A stretch of DNA of 64,000 bases from Shimia sp. SK013 (GTDB lineage: Bacteria > Pseudomonadota > Alphaproteobacteria > Rhodobacterales > Rhodobacteraceae). A model generated the notes under the pieces. It saw only the letters and a list, made by a program, of their open reading frames with translations, searched no databases and was not told where the DNA came from. Within the stretch, counting starts at the first letter, position 1. Every line of letters begins with the position of its first letter. The stretch is from assembly GCF_001292625.1 (NCBI RefSeq), contig NZ_LAJH01000012.1, positions 372,001 to 436,000 on the forward strand. Reading direction: 5' to 3'. Of this stretch, positions 8,747 to 17,810 are shown piece by piece. The position numbers and the translations under genes were made by a program.

Positions 8747-9589
8747 TCAGCCGGTTGTGGCAAACACCGGGGCCTTGATACCGTGCTTGTCCATGGCGGC
8801 ACCGATGCGTGACGCGGCCTTACGCATGTCGTTCAAGCTGTCCAAGGCCAGCACTTCTTGAAGGGTTGTGTCTTCGCGCAGCCAAAGGATGCTGAGGGTT
8901 CCGTGAATGCCGGACCGTGACAGGATTGGCACCGCGATTGCCGAGATGTCAGGGCCGGGATCAAACGCGTAGTGAAGAAAATAGTCAGCATCGCGCAGGC
9001 CGTAACCGCGCTGGCGTGTTTTCTCAAGTTCCTCGTCCAACCGGGCAGCCTCCACCCACGGGCGGTTTTCCTTGAGATCCTGCAAACGGATGATCTGCAC
9101 GTGGAAATCCCGCACTTCGCGGCTAGAAAACGCCAGAAACGCACGGCCATGAGCGGAGCGCAGCATTGAGGGTCGAATGCCCAAGGAGGTGCGTCCCGGC
9201 GCCATTGGGCCGCGAATGCGGGTGCTTTCCACGATTTCCATCTTTCCCGGCCCTATCAGGGCGCAAAGATCGGACGGAAAGCCAAGCTGTCGGCCTTTCA
9301 TTTCCAAGAGGATCGGCGCGGCGATTTCCGCCAGAGGGTGCGCGCGGGCGTTGGCGCCAAGCACCTCGCCAAGCGAATGGGCGAGTTCGTAGTGACCTTC
9401 GACAATATTGCGACGCACCCATCCGCGATCCTGTAATGTCGCCAGATTGCGCAGCAACGTGGCGTTGCTGAGTCCGGTCGCGGCCCGCAGATCCGCGAGG
9501 GTGGACAGTCCGGAATTTGAGAGGTGTTCGACAACCGACAGCCCGCGGTCAAGCGCGCGAATACGCTTTGGTCCTTCGAGGTCTGTCAC
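8747..9589 (-). CDS. IclR-family transcriptional regulator
   Basis: A 280-residue regulator with an N-terminal winged helix (RALDRGLSVVEHLSNSG, recognition helix near GLSNATLLRNLATLQDRGWV) and a C-terminal IclR effector domain (LRSAHGRAFLAF, GYGLRDADYF, ISAIAVPIL). The GTG at 9589 is preferred because GGAGGATGGC stands directly before it; an ATG at 9658 would add 23 residues and place the palindrome at 9601 inside the gene. It is transcribed away from the sulfatase operon and probably controls it. Confidence 0.9.
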   Translation of the reverse strand: MTDLEGPKRIRALDRGLSVVEHLSNSGLSTLADLRAATGLSNATLLRNLATLQDRGWVRRNIVEGHYELAHSLGEVLGANARAHPLAEIAAPILLEMKGRQLGFPSDLCALIGPGKMEIVESTRIRGPMAPGRTSLGIRPSMLRSAHGRAFLAFSSREVRDFHVQIIRLQDLKENRPWVEAARLDEELEKTRQRGYGLRDADYFLHYAFDPGPDISAIAVPILSRSGIHGTLSILWLREDTTLQEVLALDSLNDMRKAASRIGAAMDKHGIKAPVFATTG

Positions 9590-9600
9590 GCCATCCTCCG

Positions 9601-9615
9601 GTTCATCTGGTGAAC
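9601..9615. promoter_or_regulatory. Candidate IclR operator between regulator and sulfatase operon
   Basis: GTTCATCTGGTGAAC: inverted repeat GTTCA-N5-TGAAC, 12 bases upstream of the regulator start and about 100 bases before the sulfatase ATG, so it could serve both promoters. It matches 14 of 15 bases of the core at 7396-7410. Confidence 0.6.
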
Positions 9616-9714
9616 TCCTGAATAGCGCAAGCCAAGTCTGCTTGTCAAAGTGAGGCAACGAATCAGAAAAATGACACTGCGGGATTGCTCCCGCGACGGG
9701 GAAATTTGAAATCC

Positions 9715-11358
9715 ATGAACATCCTGTTCATCATGTATGACCAACTGCGTTTCGACTACTTGTCCTGCGCTGGTCATCCGCATCTACACACGCCGAATTT
9801 TGATCGGGTCGCGGCCATGGGCGTGCGGTTTTCCAACGCTTATGTGCAATCTCCGGTCTGTGGCGGGTCGCGCATGTGTTTTTACACCGGGCGCTATGCG
9901 TCCAGCCATGGTGCGCAGTGGAACGGGTTTCCCTTGCGGGTGGGCGAACAGACGCTTGGCGATCATCTCCGCCGTGAGGGCATGGATTGCTGGCTGATTG
10001 GCAAGACACATATGAAGGCGGATGCCGAGGGGATGGCGCGCTTGGGTCTGTCAGCCGATAGCATGATCGGCGCGCGGCAGGCAGAATGCGGCTTTGACGC
10101 TTGGGTGCGCGATGACGGGCTGTGGGGCTACGGACCGGACGGTTTTTATGACGAAAAACGCTCGCCCTATAACGAATACTTGAAATCCAAAGGCTATGAG
10201 AGCGAGAACCCCTGGGCGGATTTTGCCAACTCTGGCGTTGAGGGCGATGAGATTGCTTCGGGCTGGATTTTCCGCAACGCCGACAAGGCGGCCAACATCC
10301 GAGAAGAAGATAGCGAGACGCCTTGGCTCACCACCAAGACAATCGAGTTCACCGAACAAGAACACGCGCGGCCGTGGTTGGCGCATGTCAGTTTCATCAA
10401 ACCGCATTGGCCGTATATCGTGCCCGCGCCGTATCACGACATGTACGGGGCGAACCACGTGCCTGCCGCCGTGCGCCACGATGTCGAGCGCGAGGACGCG
10501 CATCCGGTGTTTGACGCCTATCAGGGCAACAAGATCGCCCAGGCGTTTCAGCGCGATGAGGTGCGCCAAAAGGTGATCCCTGCCTATATGGGTCTGATCA
10601 AGCAATGCGACGATCAACTGGGCAGGCTGTTGGATCACCTGGAAGCGACGGATCAGTTGAGCAGCACCATGATCGTGCTGACGTCCGATCATGGCGACTA
10701 CCTTGGCGATCATTGGTTGGGTGAGAAAGATCTGTTCCATGAGCCATCGGTCAAGGTGCCGATGATCATCTATGATCCGCGCGCGCAAGCGGATGCGAGC
10801 CGTGGCAGCACGTGCGATGCGCTGGTCGAATCCATCGATCTGGCCGCGACATTTGTCGAGGCGGCGGGCGGCAAAGTGCCGGACCATATCATCGAGGGTC
10901 GGTCGCTGATGCCGTGGTTGCGGGGCGAAACTCCGAACTGGCGCGAGTATGCTATCAGCGAGTTTGACTATTCCGCCACGCCGCAGGCCATGAAGTTGGG
11001 GTTGGAGCCGCGCGATGCACGGCTGTTCATGGTGTTTGATGGTCGCTTCAAGTTGATGCATGCCGAAGGCGGGTTCCGCCCGATGCTGTTTGATCTGGAC
11101 GAGGACCCCGAGGAATTTCACGATTTGGCCAAGGGCGATGCGCATGAGGCCGAGATCGACAGACTTTACGCCCATTTGGCGGAGTGGGGCCGACGGATGA
11201 GCCAGAGGGTGACCCGTTCGGATGACGACATCCGCGCGATGCGCGGCCGTTCCATGCGACGGGGCATTTTGCCCTTTCTGGTTGACGGCACAGAAGTCGA
11301 TGAAGAGCTCTTGTCCAAATATCGGGGTAAGGCGAAGCAGAGGTACACACCGCAATGA
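9715..11358 (+). CDS. Type I sulfatase / phosphonate monoester hydrolase-like enzyme
   Basis: Alkaline-phosphatase-superfamily hydrolase of 547 residues. The nucleophile motif is C49-G-G-S-R53 in SPVCGGSRMCFYTGR, where the cysteine would be converted to formylglycine. The usual third-position proline or alanine is glycine here. Metal ligands appear as YDQ (8-10) and SDHGDYLGDHWLGEK (D325, H326), wording closest to the phosphonate monoester hydrolase branch known for promiscuous sulfate, phosphate-diester and phosphonate cleavage. No signal peptide, so cytoplasmic. A GCGGGA/TCCCGC hairpin (9679-9694) sits in the leader. The stop overlaps the next gene (ATGA). Confidence 0.88.
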   Translation: MNILFIMYDQLRFDYLSCAGHPHLHTPNFDRVAAMGVRFSNAYVQSPVCGGSRMCFYTGRYASSHGAQWNGFPLRVGEQTLGDHLRREGMDCWLIGKTHMKADAEGMARLGLSADSMIGARQAECGFDAWVRDDGLWGYGPDGFYDEKRSPYNEYLKSKGYESENPWADFANSGVEGDEIASGWIFRNADKAANIREEDSETPWLTTKTIEFTEQEHARPWLAHVSFIKPHWPYIVPAPYHDMYGANHVPAAVRHDVEREDAHPVFDAYQGNKIAQAFQRDEVRQKVIPAYMGLIKQCDDQLGRLLDHLEATDQLSSTMIVLTSDHGDYLGDHWLGEKDLFHEPSVKVPMIIYDPRAQADASRGSTCDALVESIDLAATFVEAAGGKVPDHIIEGRSLMPWLRGETPNWREYAISEFDYSATPQAMKLGLEPRDARLFMVFDGRFKLMHAEGGFRPMLFDLDEDPEEFHDLAKGDAHEAEIDRLYAHLAEWGRRMSQRVTRSDDDIRAMRGRSMRRGILPFLVDGTEVDEELLSKYRGKAKQRYTPQ

Positions 11359-12623
11359 CAGCCCATCCTGATCTGATCGCGCAAGGCGAGCAAACCCGCA
11401 AAGACATCATTGCGCTGGCGCCGGGTATCTGGACCGCTGTCGGCTATGCAGCATCGACCGTGCATATGATCGAAGGTGCCGACAGCGTCACTATCATTGA
11501 CACAACCGAGACCACGAAGGCGGCGGAGAATATCTTCGCCGAGTTTCGCAAGCTGACAAACAAACCGGTAGGGCGGATCATCCTGACACACAGCCATCGG
11601 GACCATATTTCTGGCGCAAGCGTGTTTGCGGAAGGGCGCGACGTTCCGGTGATTGCGTCGCATCTGTTCAAATCCGATCTGGTGGATGTGGACGAGAGCG
11701 CGATCGCCGCTAACAAAGCGTTGATGCGACGCACCATGATGCAATTTGGTATCGGGCTGGCACCTGAGCAGCGCATCAGTCTGGGAGTTGGCCCAGGAGA
11801 TCGTCCGATGGAAGGCATGGGGGCAGGCTTTATCGCGCCCACGCAGTTGATTTCGCAGGATTGCGAGATTGATCTGGACGGAGTTGCCGCGCGTCTGGTG
11901 CATGCGCCGGGTGAGACGGACGACCATCTGGTGGTCTGGTTGCCAGATCTGAAAATCCTGTTTTCGGGGGACAACTGGTATCACGCCTTTCCAAACCTCT
12001 ACGCCATTCGCGGCACGCCGTACCGCGATTTTCAGGCTTGGGCCGACAGCCTGACGCTGATGGCAGACCTTGGGGCCGAGACGATGGCGCCCGGCCATAC
12101 GCGTCCGGTTGTGGGGGCGGAAAACGTGGTTGATGTGCTCACATCAACCCGCGACGCAATCCTGTACGTGATGCGCGCCACTGCCGACGGTATGAATGCA
12201 GGTCAGTCGCTGGATGACATCTGTGCGGCGATGGCCTTGCCTGCCGAGATCGCGGACAAGCCGTGGCTGAAAGAGTTTTACGGCAAGGCTACGTGGTCGG
12301 CGCGGGCTTTTGCGACAGGCACTTTGGGGTGGTATGATGGCAACCCGACCCACCTTGGCACGCTGTCCAGCGCGACGCGGGCAGGCCATGTGGCAGAGCT
12401 GGCAGGTGGCGTTGAGGCCTTGATGGCCAAAGCACGAGACACCGGCGACATGCAATGGCGGTTGGAGCTCTGTGATCACCTGATCGCGCTGGGCGCACCC
12501 GCAGAAACGCTCAAGGCCGACACGATGGAAGCACTTGCCGAAGTCGAAATCAACGCGACCGCGCGCAACACGTATTTTTGGGGTGCAAAACAACTGCGTG
12601 ACAAGATTGAGGGCCAAGGATGA
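11355..12623 (+). CDS. Metallo-beta-lactamase-fold alkyl/aryl-sulfatase (type III, SdsA/BDS1 family)
   Basis: Zinc-dependent sulfatase-type protein of 422 residues. The metal-binding motif THSHRDH is at residues 78-84, with further ligand regions around FSGDNWYH and APGHTRPV. The C-terminal third matches the alkylsulfatase dimerisation domain (TLGWYDGNPTHL, then WRLELCDHLIALG and ARNTYFWGAKQLRD). SdsA1-type enzymes are about 650 residues with a further SCP2-like domain; here that domain is absent. No export signal, so the substrate is likely met in the cytoplasm after uptake. It overlaps both neighbours by ATGA junctions. Confidence 0.88.
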   Translation: MTAHPDLIAQGEQTRKDIIALAPGIWTAVGYAASTVHMIEGADSVTIIDTTETTKAAENIFAEFRKLTNKPVGRIILTHSHRDHISGASVFAEGRDVPVIASHLFKSDLVDVDESAIAANKALMRRTMMQFGIGLAPEQRISLGVGPGDRPMEGMGAGFIAPTQLISQDCEIDLDGVAARLVHAPGETDDHLVVWLPDLKILFSGDNWYHAFPNLYAIRGTPYRDFQAWADSLTLMADLGAETMAPGHTRPVVGAENVVDVLTSTRDAILYVMRATADGMNAGQSLDDICAAMALPAEIADKPWLKEFYGKATWSARAFATGTLGWYDGNPTHLGTLSSATRAGHVAELAGGVEALMAKARDTGDMQWRLELCDHLIALGAPAETLKADTMEALAEVEINATARNTYFWGAKQLRDKIEGQG

Positions 12624-14734
12624 GTCATCCGATCCATGTTCCGGGTTTCCACAAAAAGGTCGCAGATGTTGCGTCGTTCCTGTTTGTGCTGCTGATCCTG
12701 ATCTTTGCGGCATCGGGGCCAATCAGCGATTTGGTTCGCTGGGTGATTGAGACAACCACGCCGGGGTTTGACGAGCTGTCGCGTCGCGATCAGCGGCTGT
12801 TGCTCAAGACCCATTGGCTGGGCGCGGCATATCGCACGATCGAGCAATCGCTCCTAACCCCGACAGGGATGATATTGGGTCTGCCGTTGGCGTTTGGGTT
12901 CGTGATCATGTCGCTGACCATGCACAAAACCGCGTGGATCAACTGGACGCTGGCTGGCGTCTCAATTGTGGTGTTTGCGTTCTGGATTTCAAACCTGTTT
13001 GCCATCGATGGCGGGCTGTTGCCCACGGCGCGAACCATTGATTACGTGCTGTTTCCGCTGATCACAGCGATCACGCTTTATATGACGTGGCGCATCTATG
13101 GCACGTTCATTGTCGGGTTCTGTCTGTTCTGGGTGATCTACTTCTTTATGCGTGGCTATTTGCCCGAATGGACCGGAATTTTTGCGGGATCCGAAAGCAC
13201 ATTTGCACAAAGTATGCGTTCGATGGTGCTGAATTTCTGGACACAGACCGGCGGCATGTTTGGCCAGCCGATCCAAGTGGTGTCGGGCAATGTGTTGATC
13301 TTTATCGTCTTTGGGTCCGTTCTGATGGCGAGCGGCGCAGGAGATTTGTTGATGAAGGTCGCCAACCGGCTGACCGGTGGTTTGACCGGCGGTGCAGCGC
13401 ACGCGGCGGTGGCGTCTTCCGCACTGTTTGGCACCCTGTCGGGCGCGGCGATTTCCAACGTTGTCTCAACCGGTGTGATGACAATTCCGGTGATCAAACG
13501 CTCTGGTTTCAAACCAGCGTTTGCCGCGGCCGTCGAGGCGGCGGCTTCAACTGGCGGGCAAGTGATGCCGCCGGTGATGGGGGTCGTGGCCTTCTTTGTC
13601 GCAGGCCAAATCGGGCTGGAGTATCGCTATATCGTCATCGCGGCGATTATCCCTGCGGCTTTCTATTACCTTGGCACCTTTATGACGGTCTATTTCGAGG
13701 CCCGCCGCCAAGGTGTTGGACCGCTGCCCAAAGATCAGCGGCCAAAGCTGAGCCGACCGGATCTGGTGCAATGCCTGGTGTTTGTCGTACCGATTTTTGT
13801 GCTGAGCTACTTCCTGTTTGCACAGCCATCAGTGCCCAAAGCCGGTTTCTTTGGTTTTGTAGCCGCGATCCTGAGTGCGCTGATCCTGTTTCCATCCTTT
13901 CGGGACCGCAAAAAAGTGTATCGGGCCTTTGTCGAAGGCGGCCGGATGTCTGCCTCGATCATTTTGATTGTTGCTGCGATCGGTCTGATTGTCGGCCTGA
14001 TTCAAGTGTCCGGTTTTTCCGGGCGGCTGTCGCTGTTGCTGGCGCAATTGTCACAAGGACCGCTGTTTTTGACTCTTGTTGTGGTCGCGCTGGGCTCTAT
14101 CGTTTTGGGCATGGGGCTGCCGCCGGGGGCGACCTATTTCATCATCGTGATTGCGCTGTCCTCGGGCATCGATGCGGTTGGTGTGGCGCCTTTGACGCTG
14201 CACCTGTTCGTGGTGTTCTTCGCGGTTATTTCCACGGTGACGCCACCTGTGGCGCTGGCCGCATTTGCCGCAGCGCCAATTGCGGGCGCGGATCCGGTGC
14301 GCACGGGATTTCAGGCCGCGCGGCTGTCGCTAGCGGGGTTCCTGATCCCATTTGTTTTCGTCTATCACCCCGCGATCCTGTACAAACTTCAGGTCATGTT
14401 TGCGTGGTTCGGAGAGGAACTGCCGCAATCGCGCGCCATGATCGATATCACCACTGTCACATGGTTTGACCTTGGATGGATCGTGCTGGCCATGACCATT
14501 GCCCTTTGGCTTTTGACCTCAGCCCTGACGGGATTTGAGAAAAACCGCCTGAACCCTGTGGAAAGGGTTTTGCGCGCGGCTGTTGGTCTGCTGCTGCTTG
14601 TGCCTAAGGTGGCCATTGCCGGACCGGCGCTGATTGCAGCCATCGCATTGATCGTTGTGCATCGTTTCTTGAAAGGCGATCCGTCGCCGATTGACGCGGT
14701 GCCGAAAGACTACGCATTAAATCAGGGAGGATAA
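12620..14734 (+). CDS. TRAP transporter permease, fused small and large subunits (TAXI type)
   Basis: A 704-residue inner-membrane protein in which the four-helix DctQ-like part (residues about 10-170) is fused to the 12-helix DctM-like part, as usual for TAXI systems. Typical large-subunit stretches include SGAAISNVVSTGVMTIPVIKR, EAAASTGGQVMPPVMG and LGMGLPPGATYF. It imports a solute with sodium using the periplasmic binding protein encoded next. Its start overlaps the stop of the type III sulfatase, which ties transport to desulfation. The last 80 residues carry extra hydrophobic segments. Confidence 0.93.
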   Translation: MSHPIHVPGFHKKVADVASFLFVLLILIFAASGPISDLVRWVIETTTPGFDELSRRDQRLLLKTHWLGAAYRTIEQSLLTPTGMILGLPLAFGFVIMSLTMHKTAWINWTLAGVSIVVFAFWISNLFAIDGGLLPTARTIDYVLFPLITAITLYMTWRIYGTFIVGFCLFWVIYFFMRGYLPEWTGIFAGSESTFAQSMRSMVLNFWTQTGGMFGQPIQVVSGNVLIFIVFGSVLMASGAGDLLMKVANRLTGGLTGGAAHAAVASSALFGTLSGAAISNVVSTGVMTIPVIKRSGFKPAFAAAVEAAASTGGQVMPPVMGVVAFFVAGQIGLEYRYIVIAAIIPAAFYYLGTFMTVYFEARRQGVGPLPKDQRPKLSRPDLVQCLVFVVPIFVLSYFLFAQPSVPKAGFFGFVAAILSALILFPSFRDRKKVYRAFVEGGRMSASIILIVAAIGLIVGLIQVSGFSGRLSLLLAQLSQGPLFLTLVVVALGSIVLGMGLPPGATYFIIVIALSSGIDAVGVAPLTLHLFVVFFAVISTVTPPVALAAFAAAPIAGADPVRTGFQAARLSLAGFLIPFVFVYHPAILYKLQVMFAWFGEELPQSRAMIDITTVTWFDLGWIVLAMTIALWLLTSALTGFEKNRLNPVERVLRAAVGLLLLVPKVAIAGPALIAAIALIVVHRFLKGDPSPIDAVPKDYALNQGG

Positions 14735-14736
14735 TC

Positions 14737-15717
14737 ATGCGTACTACAATCCTAGCGGCGACTGCCGCGATGGCCCTCGCGGTCGCACCGCTTCAGGCCG
14801 AAGAGGAAACGTTGAAAATGGCCACGATCGCGCCCAGCCTGAGCGCCGCGATCACCATGGCCACGTTCGCCAACATCGTGAATGACCACGTCGAAGGCAC
14901 CGAGATCGAAGTGTCCGGCGGTGGCGCGGCAACGCTTCATATGGTCGAAGTGGCGCGCGGCAACCTTGATCTGTCGATGACCAGCCCGGTTGTTTACAAC
15001 CTGATGTCCAGCGGCAAGGCGATGTATGCCAAGACGCCCGAAGCACCGGAGCTGGCCAAGAACCTCAAGCTCTTGATGTGGTATCCTTACGGCGCTTATC
15101 ACTTCACCGTACGGGCAGACAGCGACATCAAAACGCTGGATGATCTTGAAGGCTCGACCGTCTTCTTGGGGCCAACTGGCGGCGGAGCCTATAATGGCGC
15201 CAAAGGCTGGATCGCGTCCACAACCGGACTTGTTGCCGGTGAGGATTATGAGGCGATCAAAGCCAATTGGCAGACTGGCTTCCAAGCCTTTATGGACGGC
15301 AAAATCGACGTCTACGTCACCGGCTGTCTTGATCCTTGTGGTCAGTTTATTCAGATCACAGAAACCGTGGAAATCCGTTTCCTTGCGCCGGAAAGCCATG
15401 AAGGCGAGGCGGTAGAAAAGTTTCTGGGCAAGTTCCGCGCACGTGAAGATATCCCTGCCGGACTTTATGATGGCCAGACGAATGATGGCCCTGTCACGTC
15501 TTGGGGTACGCATGTCGGCGTCGGTGTAAGGGCCGATCTGGATGAAGACACGGTTTATAATATCACCAAGGCCTTCTGGGACAACGTCGGGCAGGTGTCG
15601 TCTGATGCACCCTGGGCCAAGCGGCTGAGCGTAAACGAAGCAGCGTTGAAACTGGGCATGATGGAGTTGCACCCAGGAGCGGCGCGTTATTACCGCGAAG
15701 TTGGTGTGATCGACTAA
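14737..15717 (+). CDS. TAXI-family TRAP solute-binding protein
   Basis: Periplasmic solute receptor of 326 residues. The signal peptide has a clear hydrophobic core and probable cleavage after LQA (residue 21). The TAXI family (TRAP-associated extracytoplasmic immunogenic) is shown by TIAPSLSAAITMATFANIVN, GGGAATLHMVEVARGNLDL, FLGPTGGGAYNGA and a cysteine pair in GCLDPCGQF. It begins two bases after the permease stop with GGAGGA as ribosome-binding site. The ligand is not deducible; an organic sulfate is suggested by the operon. Confidence 0.93.
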   Translation: MRTTILAATAAMALAVAPLQAEEETLKMATIAPSLSAAITMATFANIVNDHVEGTEIEVSGGGAATLHMVEVARGNLDLSMTSPVVYNLMSSGKAMYAKTPEAPELAKNLKLLMWYPYGAYHFTVRADSDIKTLDDLEGSTVFLGPTGGGAYNGAKGWIASTTGLVAGEDYEAIKANWQTGFQAFMDGKIDVYVTGCLDPCGQFIQITETVEIRFLAPESHEGEAVEKFLGKFRAREDIPAGLYDGQTNDGPVTSWGTHVGVGVRADLDEDTVYNITKAFWDNVGQVSSDAPWAKRLSVNEAALKLGMMELHPGAARYYREVGVID

Positions 15718-15725
15718 ATCAAATT

Positions 15726-15751
15726 CCGGCGCTGGTCATCACCGGCGCCGG
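15726..15751 (+). other. GC-rich hairpin after the binding-protein gene
   Basis: CCGGCGC (15726-15732) pairs with GCGCCGG (15745-15751) across a 12-base loop, just after the binding-protein stop. No T-run follows, so it is more likely an mRNA-stabilising or attenuating hairpin than a full terminator. It would allow higher expression of the receptor. Confidence 0.5.
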
Positions 15752-15823
15752 GTTGCTCGGTTAACGACGTCAAAGATCCCGTTGGGGATTCAAATCACAT
15801 CCAAATACGTGAGGCCTTGACCC

Positions 15824-16591
15824 ATGCGCGTTGCATTGACGGGAGGCGCCACCGGTATCGGCGCGCAAGTGGCAGAAAAACTCAGGGCTGGCGGTCATGA
15901 GGTGACGGCGTTTGATATTTCCGAGCCCACGGCGGCGGTTGATCGCTGGATACAGACCGACCTCAGCGATCCGGCGTCGATTGCGGCTGCGATTGCCGAG
16001 GCGACAGGACCTTTTGATGCGCTTATCAACAACGCGGGTTTGCCCCCGCGAGAAGGTTTGGAAGAGAAGATCTTGCAGGTGAACTATTTCGGATTGAAGG
16101 CCTTTCTGGATGGCATGCTCGACAAGCTTGCCCCTGGTGCGGCGATCGTCAACACAGCCTCGCGGGCAGGGGCGATGTGGCGTCAAAATTTGGATGAAGT
16201 CAAAGCCCTAATGGCACTTAGCCCAGGTGAAGTATCGGAGTTCATGGCCGACCGTTCGATGGGGGCGACCCGCGCCTACAACCTGTCAAAAGAGGCGGTG
16301 ATTGTGCTGACCATGGCCGAAACCGAGACCATGATAGCGCGTGGGATCAGAATGAATTCGGTCAGCCCTGCGGCTGTTAGCACCGGCATCCTTGATGATT
16401 TTGTTGCCGCTTTTGGTGAAAAGGTTGCGCAAAACATTGCCCGCGTTGGGCGGCCGGGGCTGCCGGAGGAAGTGGCTGACGTGATCCTGTTTCTTATCAG
16501 CCCACAGAGCAATTGGCTGCGCGGCACGGATATCGTGATTGACGGCGGCATGGGCGCTTTGGCGCAAACCGATATGCTTGGTTTAAAGTGA
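15824..16591 (+). CDS. Short-chain dehydrogenase/reductase
   Basis: A 255-residue NAD(P)-dependent oxidoreductase. The nucleotide-binding TGGATGIG is at residues 6-13, NNAG at 69-72 and the catalytic Y152-x3-K156 in YNLSKE, with S113 as likely third residue. D31 after the second strand suggests NAD preference. It lies 106 bases behind the TAXI receptor gene on the same strand and may oxidise the alcohol released by the sulfatases; this is inference from position. Confidence 0.9.
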   Translation: MRVALTGGATGIGAQVAEKLRAGGHEVTAFDISEPTAAVDRWIQTDLSDPASIAAAIAEATGPFDALINNAGLPPREGLEEKILQVNYFGLKAFLDGMLDKLAPGAAIVNTASRAGAMWRQNLDEVKALMALSPGEVSEFMADRSMGATRAYNLSKEAVIVLTMAETETMIARGIRMNSVSPAAVSTGILDDFVAAFGEKVAQNIARVGRPGLPEEVADVILFLISPQSNWLRGTDIVIDGGMGALAQTDMLGLK

Positions 16592-16760
16592 ACCGCGCAT
16601 AACAGTGTTTCGACCCGATCAGGCCTGACTGGACGCGCAATTGTTTGGACGCAGGAAAAAACAATCAGCCAGTTCGTGACCTGTGCGCGGTAATGACTTA
16701 AGCTCTTTGAAAACAAAATGTGGGCATAAGATCCACATCCGACAAAGAGGTATAGCAGCC

Positions 16761-17759
16761 GTGCAGGATTTTTTTGCGAATTATCTGGACTATGTCCGGG
16801 GTTTCTTGGGGTCGATTTTTAACCCAAAACAGCGGATTTTTGTGCTGTATCTGGCGACGTCGATGATCTTCGCCTTTGGGGTTTACCTTGCCGCGCGCAA
16901 GGCGAAGAAATCGGAGGCCGCATCATTTCTGGGGTTTCTGTTTCCCAAGTCGGTCTGGAGCCATCCGTCAGCCTGGCTGGATGTGCGATACTTCTTCTTT
17001 CACAAATTGATTGGGCATTTCCTGCTGTTGGGCGTTCCGGCGGCGGCGCTAACTTATGTTTTTAAGGGGGTCACCGGTTCGCATCTGACCCAACTGCCGG
17101 CCACGGTTGATGGCGGCGTGGGGCTGGGCATTGTGCTGATCTATATGTTTGTCACTGTTTTGGTGGGCGATTTGATTGGTTATATCGTGCACTTTTTACA
17201 GCATAAGGTTCCGATCCTGTGGGAATTTCACAAGGTGCACCATTCTGCGGAGGTGATGCATCCACTGTCCAACTACCGTGAGCATCCAGTCGACAACCTG
17301 TTTTACTTGCTGGCGATTGGCGTCGGGTATGGGGTGATCACAGGTGTCACGTATAACTTGATTGGTGTGTTGCCAAGCAAGATCACGATCATCGGCGTTC
17401 CGGTTTTGATGTTTTTCTTCAATATATTGGCCTACAATCTGCGGCACAGCCACATCTGGCTGCGCTGGCCGGGAAACTGGTCCAAAGTCTTTCCGTCGCC
17501 GGCGCATCACCACGTGCACCACAGCTGCCATCCCGATCATTGCGACAAGAATTTCGCGTTTATGTTTCCGATGTGGGACGTGATTTTTGGCACCTACACC
17601 ATGCCCGAAGACAATCGGGATGTGAAATTTGGTGTGCTGGGTATGAAGTCGATGGAGATGGACAGCGTCTGGAAGCTTTATGCGATGCCGTTTGCCAAGG
17701 CTGGCCGCAGGCTTAAGCGGGGGGGCGCGCAGAAGAAACCGCGCACTCCAGCAGAGTAA
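16761..17759 (+). CDS. Sterol desaturase / fatty acid hydroxylase superfamily protein
   Basis: Integral membrane di-iron enzyme of about 332 residues. The histidine clusters are present: HFLQH, then HKVHHS, and HHHVHHSCH near the C-terminus, set among five or six hydrophobic segments. The start is taken as GTG at 16761 behind AAAGAGG, giving MQDFFANYLDYV; a frame open from 16683 lacks a ribosome-binding site. The substrate is unknown: relatives hydroxylate lipids or carotenoids. It stands alone on the plus strand. Confidence 0.85.
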   Translation: MQDFFANYLDYVRGFLGSIFNPKQRIFVLYLATSMIFAFGVYLAARKAKKSEAASFLGFLFPKSVWSHPSAWLDVRYFFFHKLIGHFLLLGVPAAALTYVFKGVTGSHLTQLPATVDGGVGLGIVLIYMFVTVLVGDLIGYIVHFLQHKVPILWEFHKVHHSAEVMHPLSNYREHPVDNLFYLLAIGVGYGVITGVTYNLIGVLPSKITIIGVPVLMFFFNILAYNLRHSHIWLRWPGNWSKVFPSPAHHHVHHSCHPDHCDKNFAFMFPMWDVIFGTYTMPEDNRDVKFGVLGMKSMEMDSVWKLYAMPFAKAGRRLKRGGAQKKPRTPAE

Positions 17760-17810
17760 GAGCCTAGCCCGAGGGCTTCGCGGGGCCAGGCCGTTGATGA
17801 TTGTCGTGGG

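Noticed and set aside
17330-17340. GTGATCACA inside the sterol desaturase-like gene, and similar GTGATCAC in coding regions near 12470 and 26107
   Set aside because: Single copies inside codons, without the paired 20-21-base arrangement seen before sucC and sdhC.
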